This document shows positions 1-9,757 of a stretch of DNA of 64,000 bases, in pieces. This DNA comes from CAIXSC01 sp046349915 (GTDB lineage Bacteria; Planctomycetota; Planctomycetia; Pirellulales; Pirellulaceae). Each line of letters begins with the position of its first letter. Position 1 is the first letter of the stretch. The stretch covers positions 992,001-1,056,000 of the forward strand of contig JAXMBL010000003.1 of assembly GCA_046349915.1 (NCBI GenBank), given 5' to 3'. Under the pieces are notes generated by a model. The model did not search any database. It worked only from the letters and a program-made list of their open reading frames with translations, and was not told the origin of the DNA. Position numbers and translations under genes: made by a program.

Positions 1-2
1 CC

Positions 3-3000
3 GCCGATATGGATGGCGATGGAGTCGGAGATGTCTTGGTGGCAAGCAATCAAGGGCTTGTGGTGTATCGAGGGTTGACAGGGCAAGCCAGTTCGTTTGA
101 TGCGGGTACGCTGCTGGCGCCGCTCGGCGCCTACTCCGTCAACGACTTTGCCGTGGCGGATGCCAACAAGGATGGCTTGCCAGATCTGGCGCTTGCCGAC
201 GCTGACGCCAAACTGGCGTACTTTCAGAATACGTCTTCCGCCAGCAACATCTCCTTTGCTACGCCCCAGATCGTTCCCCTGGCGACTCCGCCTTCCAAGA
301 TCAAATTGGGCGACCTCAATGCCGACGGCATTCCGGAGATTGTTTCTCTGAATGCGCCCGTTTCCTTCGCCAGTCCAAGTTTGCTGACAGTGTTGACGGG
401 CTATGACTCCGGTAACGGAACCACTTTCTACGGCGACGCTTTTGCCGTTTATTGGCGCGGCGCCGAGAACACGGCAAGAAATGTCCCTGTGACGTTTGGG
501 ACGCTAGCCGTACAGCCCATCGCAGTCGATATCGAACTGACTGACTGGGATGACGACGGTCTGCTTGATCTTGGCTTCGCCATTCAAGACGACTACGGAT
601 CAGGGTTAGTCCACCAAGTGTTTCGCAACGAGTATCTTGACGGTCAGTCTTTTCTCAGTTTTTGGGCAACGCTTGCCCAACACTATCGAGGTGGAGCGGC
701 GATCGGTTACGATTTTGCAGTCGCGGACTTCAATTACGATCAACTGCCCGACGCCGTGCAGATGCTGAATCTGCAGTACCCAGAAATCTCGCTGTTGCAG
801 AATCAGAGCAACCAGTCCTACTACATGCCGCCAGGTTTTTACACCGCCCAGCCAACCGATACGCTTGCTATCGGCGACTTGGATGGCGATGGGGCGGAGG
901 ATGTGCTTGTGATTCAACCCGGTCGAGGTATCTCAGTCGCTCTCAATCACCTGAACGGAACGGGCATCAGCAGTCAAAGCGTGGCCATTGGCGCCATCCT
1001 GGACGACGACACGCCTGTCATTCGCTTGAGTCAGTCGCGGGACTCCGTCGTCGTCGGTAACCCCGAACTGGAGAGTATGACTATCACCGCCGAGATCGTC
1101 GGAGGGCGTTCGCATTCAAGCGACTTGACAATCCCGCTCGTGATTGATCCAGGCAGCACCGCGGAGTTGTTTGGCGTGGACTGGCCTGACTTTTCGCTCT
1201 CCGCCCACAGCATTCTGATTGCCGCGGGCTTTAGTTCCGGCGCCATCACATTCACGGCCCAACCGGACGACCCCGCCAATGTGGACCCGGATGAAATTGC
1301 CATTCTGCGAGCGCAGCCTGGCGCAGGTTACGTGCTGCAATCCAATGCGCCGCTCACCACCACCATTATTTCACCTGCCACGGTTACCTTAGCGATTGAT
1401 CGAAACCTCGTGCGTGAACCCAGTGGTCAATTCCGGTTGAATCTGTTTTCAAGCAAGCCGGTGCAGGAAGAAACCACGGTCCGGATCGCGTATCTTCCCG
1501 GAGAATCGACGGCCTCTCCCGGTGACCTTCAACTCGACAGCGACATCATCACCATTCCCGCGGGCAAGACCCACGGCAGCGTCCTCGTCAGCATTTTGAA
1601 CGACGACGCGTACGAAGGGACGGAGTACGTCACCTTTGCACCCGTGGAAGTGCTAAGCGGCGCCGTTGTTCTCTCGCCCGATAACGCCGCCACCGCGACT
1701 ATCTTGGATGATGACTCTCGGCCTTCCGCGGAACTGGCAAGACTGCTGTCCGATGGCAGCATTGCCGTCGGGAACGTGCGCCTTGCCGAAGCAGGTGGAT
1801 CCGCGGAGTTCGTGGCGCTGATTCCCAGCCCGCAAGCCAACGACCTTCGTGTGAGAGTCACGGCTTCCGGCGGAGTTTCTGCCTTGGAGTACACCGCCGC
1901 GGTTGGCGGCTCGACAGCCGCCGGTCCGCTGTATGAAGTGCTAATTCCAGCCGGTGAGACGCGGAGTGTGCCGCTGCGGATTACGTCGGTCGATGATACG
2001 GTGGTGGAAGGCGATGAAACACTCGTTCTGCAATTGGTCGACTCGTCGGCGTACTCCCTTGGGAATGTAACCTCCGCGTCCATTTTGGTCGCCGACGACG
2101 ATCAGCCGCTGGGGCGACTCAGCATCACCGCCAGCGCCGATTCCATCGCGGAAGCGGGAGGCGTGGCAGGGTTTGTGATTCAGCTCGACCAAGTGGCGAC
2201 TTCGCCGATCACAGTGACTCTGGCGTATTCTGGCACGGCGTTGTCCAGTGAGTTTTCCGCTCCTCGAAGCGTCGTCATTCCGACGAGTAAGAACTTCGCG
2301 CTCGCTACAGTGGTCGGCATCGACGATGTAGTGCGCGAACCCGAAGAGACGATAGTCGTTGCCATCGAGTCGGTTTCTACTTCGGTGCAGGTAGCCAACT
2401 CCAGTGCTGCCATCTCCATCGTCGACGACGACGATCCTCCGGTGGTTCGAATTCTCACCGGCGAGTCGCGGATTGTGGAACGCCAGACTAATCCGGCTGT
2501 CGGCTGGATCGAACTGAATACCGTAAGCGCTTACGATACGGTGGTGCACTTGGCGCTTACGGGGACCGCAACCGCGGGCGTCGACTACGCAATCAGTAGC
2601 TATACCGTCACTATTCCCGCGGGGAGTGTCTTGGGTAGCTTTACCATCTCGCCTGTCGTCGATGCTCTCCTCGAAGGCGCCGAAACCATCGTGGCGTCCC
2701 TTGCTTCCGTCGAACTCGGTCCGGGTGGCAGGGAACTTGGCGAGATTCACCCGACGCAAAACTCAGTGACATTTAGCATCATTGATGACATAGTGCTGAC
2801 CAAGTTCAGTTCGTCGCCCGTGCAAATCGACGAAGACGTCTCTACGGCGCGAACCACGTTTCGTGTGCAGAATCCGTTCGAGTCCACGTCGCCGGTGATT
2901 CTGCGTGTGGTCTCATCCGACCCGGCGATCATTGATCCGGCGGATGTGCAAATTGCTTTTCGGTCCACCACTCCGCGCGATGCCAACCGCGATAATCGCA

Positions 3001-5156
3001 CGCTCACCTTCAAGCCTCGTCCCCATCGCAACGGCGCCGTGGTGCTCACGGTGATTGCCCAAGCAGGCGCCAGCGAACCTGTCCAGCTAGAGATACCGGT
3101 GCAGATTCGCGCGGTGAATGACCCGCCAGCCTTTACCGGAGCCATCAACAGCGGAGCATTTTCTCTGGCTCCGATAAACGAAGATGTGCCTTCCGATCTC
3201 AACACAGGAACTTCCGTGAAGGCCATTCTCGACGGTTCGGCCAATCCGGCGCGGCCCAGTGGAATTGGCTGGAGTGATCAGGATGGCGCGGGCGCGCTGC
3301 GCGGCATTGCAATCGTGTCAGCGCAGCGCACTAACGGCGACTGGCAGTACAGCTTGGATGGTGGTTCCACTTGGAACTCGCTTCAGTATCGCGACTCGCG
3401 GATCGGCAGCAACATTGACGTCAGTTACACTCGGGCGCTGCTGTTGCCGGCCGACGACGCCCAGCAGGCGCGGTTGCGCTTCTTGCCCAAGGCGGATTAC
3501 GCGGGTTATTTCAGAGGCAATGCGCTTACGTTCTTGGCTTGGGATCAGACCACTGGTTCGCCGGGAACGTTCGTCGATATTTCTCGCGTGGGAGGTGAAG
3601 CGGGCTCCGCCTTTGGCAACTTCGCCATGGTGGTCGCCGATGTGATGCAGGTAAACGATCGGCCTGAATTGAGGATTGATCGGGAAGTCATCACGCTACC
3701 GGCGATTAATGAACGACAGAGCACGAGTGAAAATCTAAAGGAGTACTCCGTTCCGCAGTTGCTCGCGACACTTCAATTGGCGGGTGGAACAGCGTGGGAT
3801 AGCGAAACACGTTTTCCAGGGATTGTTTTCACGCCGATATTTAACGGCTATACCTATACCGATAACTGGGAATTTAATGACGGTTCAGGCTGGAAGAAGG
3901 TCAGGTTCTTTGAAGACGTTCTGTTGACGTACAGCTACGGCTCGGTGCGTTATGTTAGTCAGGTCGATGCAAATCTTGCCTTCGCACCTTTCAACCGGCA
4001 ACCGAATTATTCGATTCCGGGACTCTTTGGATTACCTGGGACGAACCCTCCGGAATTCGAGGTGCGGATCTGGGATGGTTCTTTTGGCGTCGGCGGCAAG
4101 TACACCATCAGTCCTGCGGAGAAGCAAAGCGGCGTAAGCCAAGCGGTGGTTAAGTTTCAGTTGCCCATCGTCAACATTAATGACCGTCCCAGCCCCGAAC
4201 TGGGAGGCGAGTTTAAACTTGGAGACGCACTTCGAAGCGATGTCGGCATTCCCGCGGGTCAACTGTTTGAGCGCTACTCGCTGTTGTATGATGACAGTTA
4301 TCGTCCATTCTGGAGGGATCGTGTCGACGAAGACTCGATCAACGATCGAATTGGCCTGGCGCTCTTGGACATATCGCGCGACGTCTATCTGGAAGTGTCG
4401 TACAACTTTGAGCCCTTTCAGAACGTGGGGTTGTACAGTATGGCGGCGACGGGAACTTATGTTCCCATCCCGCTCAATTCCCGGATTCGGATGGTCTCTC
4501 GATCAGGAAGAGAACTCCAGCCCGAGCAGTACTGGGCGAAGTTCGGCTTCCACGACGGCGACCGGGACTATCGCACTCCTTTCTATAATCGCGTCACAGA
4601 AACCCCGAACGCACTGCGCAGCTTATGGGCGCCGATCACCATCAACGCTCTGAGTCCGCTGGAAGGTTCAGTAACTGGGAATGCGACGGCTACGATCGAT
4701 TCGGCAACTATTGCTTCTCAGGCGGTCAACAGTGCCGCATGGTGGCAAGCGGCAGGACTGGGGCCGACGCAATTAGGATCGCTGGCGCAGGCGGAATTGC
4801 GGCTCGCGGATCTCGCGGGGAATATGCTCGGGTTGGCGAGTCGCGGCACGATTACCATTGATTCCACAGCGGCTGGCGTGTCATGGTTCATAGACCCCAC
4901 ACCGGACGAGAACGAGGAATTCGAACTGTCCCCAACTGGCGAACTGATCGCCAAGCCTACGGGCCCCGCGGCAGGCAAGTACGACTTGCTTTCGGTGCTT
5001 GCGCATGAGCAAGGCCATTTGCTCGGCCTAGCGGACATTCTCGACCCGCAAAAACTCATGGGCTACCAGCTCAGTCCCGGTCTTCGCCGCAAACCAACCG
5101 CCGCTGAAGTTGATTTGCTGTTCGGCGAAACTTGCGGCATCGCAGGAAACGGATGA
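3..5156 (+). CDS. Giant Calx-beta/FG-GAP surface protein, 3' part, with C-terminal metzincin-like motif
   Basis: The frame is already open at the left edge (Ala-Asp precede the first Met at 9), so the true start lies upstream; about 1,717 residues are visible. The N-terminal 330 residues hold FG-GAP/VCBS-type calcium loops such as DMDGDGVGD and DLDGDGAED. Calx-beta-like repeats follow to about residue 930, each closing in an Asp-rich strand (ILDDD, VADDD, IVDDDD). A region with cadherin-like NDPPAF and NDRP boundaries comes next. Near the end HEQGHLLGLAD (His codon at 5004) matches the metzincin HExxHxxGxxD zinc motif, followed by the MGYQLSPG turn typical of matrixin-like tails in planctomycete surface proteins. 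Likely a secreted adhesin or protease-like protein. The zinc site is read directly; proteolytic activity is not proven. The next gene starts 139 bp downstream on the same strand. Confidence 0.85.
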   Translation, partial: ADMDGDGVGDVLVASNQGLVVYRGLTGQASSFDAGTLLAPLGAYSVNDFAVADANKDGLPDLALADADAKLAYFQNTSSASNISFATPQIVPLATPPSKIKLGDLNADGIPEIVSLNAPVSFASPSLLTVLTGYDSGNGTTFYGDAFAVYWRGAENTARNVPVTFGTLAVQPIAVDIELTDWDDDGLLDLGFAIQDDYGSGLVHQVFRNEYLDGQSFLSFWATLAQHYRGGAAIGYDFAVADFNYDQLPDAVQMLNLQYPEISLLQNQSNQSYYMPPGFYTAQPTDTLAIGDLDGDGAEDVLVIQPGRGISVALNHLNGTGISSQSVAIGAILDDDTPVIRLSQSRDSVVVGNPELESMTITAEIVGGRSHSSDLTIPLVIDPGSTAELFGVDWPDFSLSAHSILIAAGFSSGAITFTAQPDDPANVDPDEIAILRAQPGAGYVLQSNAPLTTTIISPATVTLAIDRNLVREPSGQFRLNLFSSKPVQEETTVRIAYLPGESTASPGDLQLDSDIITIPAGKTHGSVLVSILNDDAYEGTEYVTFAPVEVLSGAVVLSPDNAATATILDDDSRPSAELARLLSDGSIAVGNVRLAEAGGSAEFVALIPSPQANDLRVRVTASGGVSALEYTAAVGGSTAAGPLYEVLIPAGETRSVPLRITSVDDTVVEGDETLVLQLVDSSAYSLGNVTSASILVADDDQPLGRLSITASADSIAEAGGVAGFVIQLDQVATSPITVTLAYSGTALSSEFSAPRSVVIPTSKNFALATVVGIDDVVREPEETIVVAIESVSTSVQVANSSAAISIVDDDDPPVVRILTGESRIVERQTNPAVGWIELNTVSAYDTVVHLALTGTATAGVDYAISSYTVTIPAGSVLGSFTISPVVDALLEGAETIVASLASVELGPGGRELGEIHPTQNSVTFSIIDDIVLTKFSSSPVQIDEDVSTARTTFRVQNPFESTSPVILRVVSSDPAIIDPADVQIAFRSTTPRDANRDNRTLTFKPRPHRNGAVVLTVIAQAGASEPVQLEIPVQIRAVNDPPAFTGAINSGAFSLAPINEDVPSDLNTGTSVKAILDGSANPARPSGIGWSDQDGAGALRGIAIVSAQRTNGDWQYSLDGGSTWNSLQYRDSRIGSNIDVSYTRALLLPADDAQQARLRFLPKADYAGYFRGNALTFLAWDQTTGSPGTFVDISRVGGEAGSAFGNFAMVVADVMQVNDRPELRIDREVITLPAINERQSTSENLKEYSVPQLLATLQLAGGTAWDSETRFPGIVFTPIFNGYTYTDNWEFNDGSGWKKVRFFEDVLLTYSYGSVRYVSQVDANLAFAPFNRQPNYSIPGLFGLPGTNPPEFEVRIWDGSFGVGGKYTISPAEKQSGVSQAVVKFQLPIVNINDRPSPELGGEFKLGDALRSDVGIPAGQLFERYSLLYDDSYRPFWRDRVDEDSINDRIGLALLDISRDVYLEVSYNFEPFQNVGLYSMAATGTYVPIPLNSRIRMVSRSGRELQPEQYWAKFGFHDGDRDYRTPFYNRVTETPNALRSLWAPITINALSPLEGSVTGNATATIDSATIASQAVNSAAWWQAAGLGPTQLGSLAQAELRLADLAGNMLGLASRGTITIDSTAAGVSWFIDPTPDENEEFELSPTGELIAKPTGPAAGKYDLLSVLAHEQGHLLGLADILDPQKLMGYQLSPGLRRKPTAAEVDLLFGETCGIAGNG

Positions 5157-5295
5157 CAATCGCGTTTGGAAAGACGTTGTGTTGCTGGGCGGCGGCAGAC
5201 GTTACGGCCAAGCAATTTATCCGGTCGCGTTGACTTGGTCGCCCTTGATCCACCGTCGACCGTGACCTCGAGCGGTCGCTCGGTGGTGGAAAGAC

Positions 5296-8200
5296 ATGAC
5301 GGAAGAAGATCTCTTTGAAAGCCTCGTCAAGGCGCCGCTGGAGGCGAGGAACTGGCTGCTTGAGCAGAAATGCGGCAGCGACGCTGTCTTGCGTGAACGC
5401 CTCAGGTTGTTGCTCGAAGCCCACGATCGCAGCAACCTTCTGGACGATCCCTTGCCTACTGTCGAAATGGAGGCCGCGGCGGGGCAACTTCGCGGCGAGC
5501 AAACCGGTTGCTTGCCTTCAACGGATTCGCCGCTCCCCGAGAAACCTGGAGTCAAGATCGGACCCTACATCCTCGAACAACGACTCGGCGAGGGGGGGAT
5601 GGGCGCCGTTTGGGTCGCCAGCCAGAATGAGCCGGTCAAGCGTCGCGTCGCGCTGAAGCTGATCAAGGCAGGGATGGATTCGCGCGAGATACTGAGCCGT
5701 TTCGAACACGAGCGACAGGCCTTGGCCTTGATGGAGCACCCCAACATCGCCAAGGTGCTTGATGCTGGCATCACTGCCGAGGGCCGTCCATATTTTGCGA
5801 TGGAGCTCGTGAACGGACTGCCGTTAACTCGCTTCTGTGATGAAGCGCGACTGACGACCGAGCAGCGTCTGGAGGTATTCACCCAAGTTTGTTCCGCGGT
5901 CCAACACGCGCACCAGAAGGGAATCATCCACCGGGACCTGAAGCCGGCGAATATTCTTGTTACGTTGATCGACGGAAAACCGGCGCCCAAAGTTATCGAC
6001 TTTGGCGTCTCCAAAGCCATCTCGAACAACGTCTTGGGCCGGACGACGATGACCAACTTTGGAGCCGTGGTTGGCACGCTTGACTACATGGCGCCCGAGC
6101 AAGCTGGCTACAGCGGCGCCGACGTCGACACTCGAGCCGATATCTACGCACTGGGAGTCATCCTTTACGAATTGCTCACTGGCTTGAAGCCGTTCGATCC
6201 GCAAAGACTATGCAAGGCGGCTCTAGACGAAGTTATTCGCATCATTCGCGAGGAGGAGCCGAGCAAGCCTTCAACGAGAATATCATCGGCCGAGTCTCGC
6301 CCATCGCTGGCGGCGGCTCGCGGCGAAGAACCCTCACGACTCGCGCGCAAAATCCGGGGCGATCTCGACTGGATCGCGCTCAAGTGTTTGGAAAAGGATC
6401 GTAATCGTCGCTATGAAACCGCGAATCAATTGGCCATGGAGATCAAGCGATACCTGGCCGACGAACCCGTCTTGGCTGGACCGCCGACAGCCAGTTATTT
6501 GCTGCGTAAATTCCTGAAACGCAATCGGCGACAAGTTGCGGTCGCGGGAGTCGTCCTCGCGGCTCTCATCGGGGGGCTTTTCGCCAGCCTTTGGCAAATG
6601 AATCGCGCGATCGTCGCCGAACACTCCGCTTCTCTGTCTCGGGACGCCGAAGTCGCTCAGCGGATCAAGGCCGAAGCTAACGCGATTCGAGCGCTCGAAG
6701 GCAGTCGACAGACACGCGAAGCGCTGGAAGCAGTCACGGATGACGTGGTGCGCACACTCTTCGTCAGGGCGACAAGACTCACTGAGGACGAACGCCGGTT
6801 CTTCAATCGCTTGCTCGCGATGTACGATCGGTTGGCGGAGTTCGATGGTGACGATACCGATGCCGCTAGTCGCCGCATGACAGGGTACTGGCGGGTCACC
6901 GAGATCCAAACGCGATTGGGCGCGTATGAGGACGCCACTGTCGTATTCGAACGCATGGCCGATTCACAAGCGGAGATCGCCGACCGCCATCCGGAGAATC
7001 CGAGCCATCGTCTGGCGCATGTCGCCATGCTGCGCGGCGCATTCAACATGCTAAAGTTTGCGGGACGCAACGACAACGCCGAAGAGTTTCTGAAACGTGC
7101 CGAAGACTCGCTCCGACTCGCGTCAGTAAGCCATCCTGAGAACCTTGATGTGCGCGAACTTGAAATCACGCTCGCTCACGACCGGGCATTGCTCATTGAA
7201 TTGGGTTCGCCGGAGCGCGAAGCGACGTTCCGCAAGCTCGCACGAGAGGCGGAAGAACTACTGCAAACCGCTCCCGAGCGAAGCGGCGTTCTAGCGGTAA
7301 CCCTTTCTTGCTTACGTGAGCAGCTGAACGAGTTGTCCGCCCAAGAACGATATGAAGAAGTGCTAGAGAACGGCGCCGAACAATTGGAGTTGCTCAAAGC
7401 CGATCGTCCGGCAGTGGCGCGGCAAGGGGTAGATTTCATCCTTTCCCAGCAGGCCAATACCCATCGAGAGCTCGGACGCGCCTTGGCGTCCCTCGGACGC
7501 ACTGAGGAGGCGATCATCGCGTACAACCGCGGCCTCGAGTTTGCTCGACAGCGTCGCGACGCCGGCCTAGCGCGGGCATTCCAGTGGGACATCGTCTGGG
7601 ATCAACTGCGGATGTTGCACACCGGCCTGGCGGCCTTGCACGAAAGTCAAAAGCAATGGAAAGAGTCGGCCGCTGGCTATCGCGAAGCACTCGCCGCAAC
7701 CGAGCGGTGGGCCGAGTTTGTGCATGACCAACGGCCGATCATCCTTACGAAGGACGATCTCCAGAGAGATTTGGCACGCGTTCTGCAATTGGGAGGCGCC
7801 CGCGAGGAAGCAATCGTTGCGCTGCTCGCATGCGCCGAGTTCCGTGAGAAGCATCTCGATCAATTCGACAAGCCCCGCGATTACCGTAGTTCGGTGCCTG
7901 GGTGTTGCGATCAAGCTGCACAAATCCTAAGCGAGCTAGGCCGCTGGGAGGAGTCGCTCGTTCAACGCAAGAGGGCAATTGCCCTCTACCAGGCGCTGCT
8001 CGCCGAGACTCCTGATGAGCCGCCGTTTTCGCTGCGGATCCGCAATCAACTGGGTTGGGCGCAAATAGCCTTATCGAGTGCGCTTTTTTCAAGACAGGAA
8101 GTGGCGTCGGGCTTGGAAGTCATGGAACAGGCGATTGCCGCGTTTCAGGAGCAGCTTGTCGGCGTCGCCGACGATGAAGAATCGCGAAAACTCAAACGTG

Positions 8201-9606
8201 TGGCCTCGCACGGAATCGCCACGGCTCATCATAAACTCGCCGACTATTGGTGGGGCAAAGGCGAGCTTGCCAAAGCACGCGATTGCTATAGCCATGCGAT
8301 TCCGTGGAAGACCAAATACTTTGAAGAGGATCCCGCCGACACGGTTGCATTGGAAAGCCTCGCGTGGGGGTGGCATAATCGCGGTCGGATTCACAGCGAA
8401 ATGGGAGACTTTTTGCCCGGCTCGGCCGATTTTGGCCGAGCGATCCAATTGGCGATGTCTGGTCCGCCATCCAACTCGCGGCTTGCTGAAATCATCGATG
8501 TGAGCATTCATCGCTTGGATACCTCGGCCGAACTGCGTCGCACCGCTCGGAAACCCGAAGAAGCGTTGAGCGTCTTTCGCGAGGTACTGGGGTTCCGACA
8601 GCAAATGGCGCAGCGCGCTACCAAGTACTTGTTGCACATCACTTGGTCGCATCACAACATTTGCGTCGCGGCCCTTGATGCGGGCCAGGTAGAGGAAGCT
8701 CTGCGGGCTGCCGAGGAGTTGCAGGCCGCTTGCGCTGTACTGGGGAAACAGCCTAGCGACGACGGCGAAATGGAGATGAACGCCACCAACACTGCTTTCA
8801 AGGCAGGCAAACGTTTGCTGGACGCCGGCCATACGGCCGCGGCCCGCGATCTTTACGCGACGCGATTGGCCATGCGACTGGAACTGGCTCGCCGCTTTCC
8901 CGAGCAGCCCGGTTTCCTGGATGCGGTGATGTACGCGCAATTTGACATGTTCCTCGCATATTGGACGGAAGGCAATCGCGATGCCGCCTTGACTTCGATG
9001 CGCCAGGCGATTGATGCAGTGGTTGCCCGAAAGAACAAGTTTCCCGCATCTCGCGAGAGTTACGAAGTCCATGACAGGTGTGTGAACTCGATTTGCGCGA
9101 AACTTAGGGAAGACCAAGAATTCGCGCTCATTTTGCAGGTCGTTCGCGATTACCTGGCACAAACGAAAGACGCACGCCCCGACGATTTACCCTTGCGGTC
9201 GAGTATCCTGGCCTTCGGCGGTCGGGCGGCGCTGGCAGTCAAAGAGTACGCTGAAGCCGAGAGCATTCTGCGCGAGTCGATGAAGGCGTTTGATGCGACG
9301 ATCCCCAACGATTGGCAAGCGTATAACATTCGGTGCTACGTCGGTGAAGCGTTACTCGGTCAAGACAAGCTGGCCGAAGCCGAGACATTGCTTACCAAAG
9401 GCTATGAAGGAATGTTCGCGCGTCGGGCCTCGATTCCGCCTGGCAACACCGTTCGTCTGCGCGCGGCTGTCGAACTGTTGAAGCGTTCGGCCGAGAAACG
9501 CAACTCAACCACTGACGTGGACAAGTGGAACCGCGAATTGGAGAGACTCGAGGGTAAAGCCTCTTCCAAAACAACCCAATCTTCAAATGCCGCGTCGACT
9601 CCGTAA
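5296..9606 (+). CDS. Transmembrane Ser/Thr protein kinase with TPR-rich C-terminal region
   Basis: 1,436 residues. The kinase domain spans about 88-390: glycine loop GEGGMGAVW near 98, VALK lysine at 121, HRDLKPAN with catalytic Asp214, DFG at 235-237 and APEQ near 266-269, so it looks catalytically complete. One hydrophobic helix (about 413-433) should anchor it in the cytoplasmic membrane. The remaining 1,000 residues are helical and TPR-like, with recurring A-x-Y and LGR-EEA patterns, and probably bind partners or sense signals outside. This is the Pkn architecture common in planctomycetes. In other genomes such genes often follow an ECF sigma factor; here none is visible and the upstream gene is the surface protein. 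The ATG at 5296 is preceded by a GGTGG-type purine stretch. Substrate unknown. Confidence 0.9.
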   Translation: MTEEDLFESLVKAPLEARNWLLEQKCGSDAVLRERLRLLLEAHDRSNLLDDPLPTVEMEAAAGQLRGEQTGCLPSTDSPLPEKPGVKIGPYILEQRLGEGGMGAVWVASQNEPVKRRVALKLIKAGMDSREILSRFEHERQALALMEHPNIAKVLDAGITAEGRPYFAMELVNGLPLTRFCDEARLTTEQRLEVFTQVCSAVQHAHQKGIIHRDLKPANILVTLIDGKPAPKVIDFGVSKAISNNVLGRTTMTNFGAVVGTLDYMAPEQAGYSGADVDTRADIYALGVILYELLTGLKPFDPQRLCKAALDEVIRIIREEEPSKPSTRISSAESRPSLAAARGEEPSRLARKIRGDLDWIALKCLEKDRNRRYETANQLAMEIKRYLADEPVLAGPPTASYLLRKFLKRNRRQVAVAGVVLAALIGGLFASLWQMNRAIVAEHSASLSRDAEVAQRIKAEANAIRALEGSRQTREALEAVTDDVVRTLFVRATRLTEDERRFFNRLLAMYDRLAEFDGDDTDAASRRMTGYWRVTEIQTRLGAYEDATVVFERMADSQAEIADRHPENPSHRLAHVAMLRGAFNMLKFAGRNDNAEEFLKRAEDSLRLASVSHPENLDVRELEITLAHDRALLIELGSPEREATFRKLAREAEELLQTAPERSGVLAVTLSCLREQLNELSAQERYEEVLENGAEQLELLKADRPAVARQGVDFILSQQANTHRELGRALASLGRTEEAIIAYNRGLEFARQRRDAGLARAFQWDIVWDQLRMLHTGLAALHESQKQWKESAAGYREALAATERWAEFVHDQRPIILTKDDLQRDLARVLQLGGAREEAIVALLACAEFREKHLDQFDKPRDYRSSVPGCCDQAAQILSELGRWEESLVQRKRAIALYQALLAETPDEPPFSLRIRNQLGWAQIALSSALFSRQEVASGLEVMEQAIAAFQEQLVGVADDEESRKLKRVASHGIATAHHKLADYWWGKGELAKARDCYSHAIPWKTKYFEEDPADTVALESLAWGWHNRGRIHSEMGDFLPGSADFGRAIQLAMSGPPSNSRLAEIIDVSIHRLDTSAELRRTARKPEEALSVFREVLGFRQQMAQRATKYLLHITWSHHNICVAALDAGQVEEALRAAEELQAACAVLGKQPSDDGEMEMNATNTAFKAGKRLLDAGHTAAARDLYATRLAMRLELARRFPEQPGFLDAVMYAQFDMFLAYWTEGNRDAALTSMRQAIDAVVARKNKFPASRESYEVHDRCVNSICAKLREDQEFALILQVVRDYLAQTKDARPDDLPLRSSILAFGGRAALAVKEYAEAESILRESMKAFDATIPNDWQAYNIRCYVGEALLGQDKLAEAETLLTKGYEGMFARRASIPPGNTVRLRAAVELLKRSAEKRNSTTDVDKWNRELERLEGKASSKTTQSSNAASTP

Positions 9607-9757
9607 TGTCATCTTGGCAGCCGGAAAAACTACCAGCAGACCCAAGTCGACCTTGGCAGAACTCAGAGCCGTTGTTTCCTCGCAGACCTAAGATAGTCAG
9701 AGCGAGCAAGACTCGGCCGTGGTGCGAATCGGATCTCCCGGGCGCCCGCTGTTGTCG

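Noticed and set aside
1941..2759. 272-codon antisense frame in the surface-protein gene
   Set aside because: It mirrors a high-GC coding strand, has no recognisable domain, and the sense strand has clear repeats and calcium motifs.
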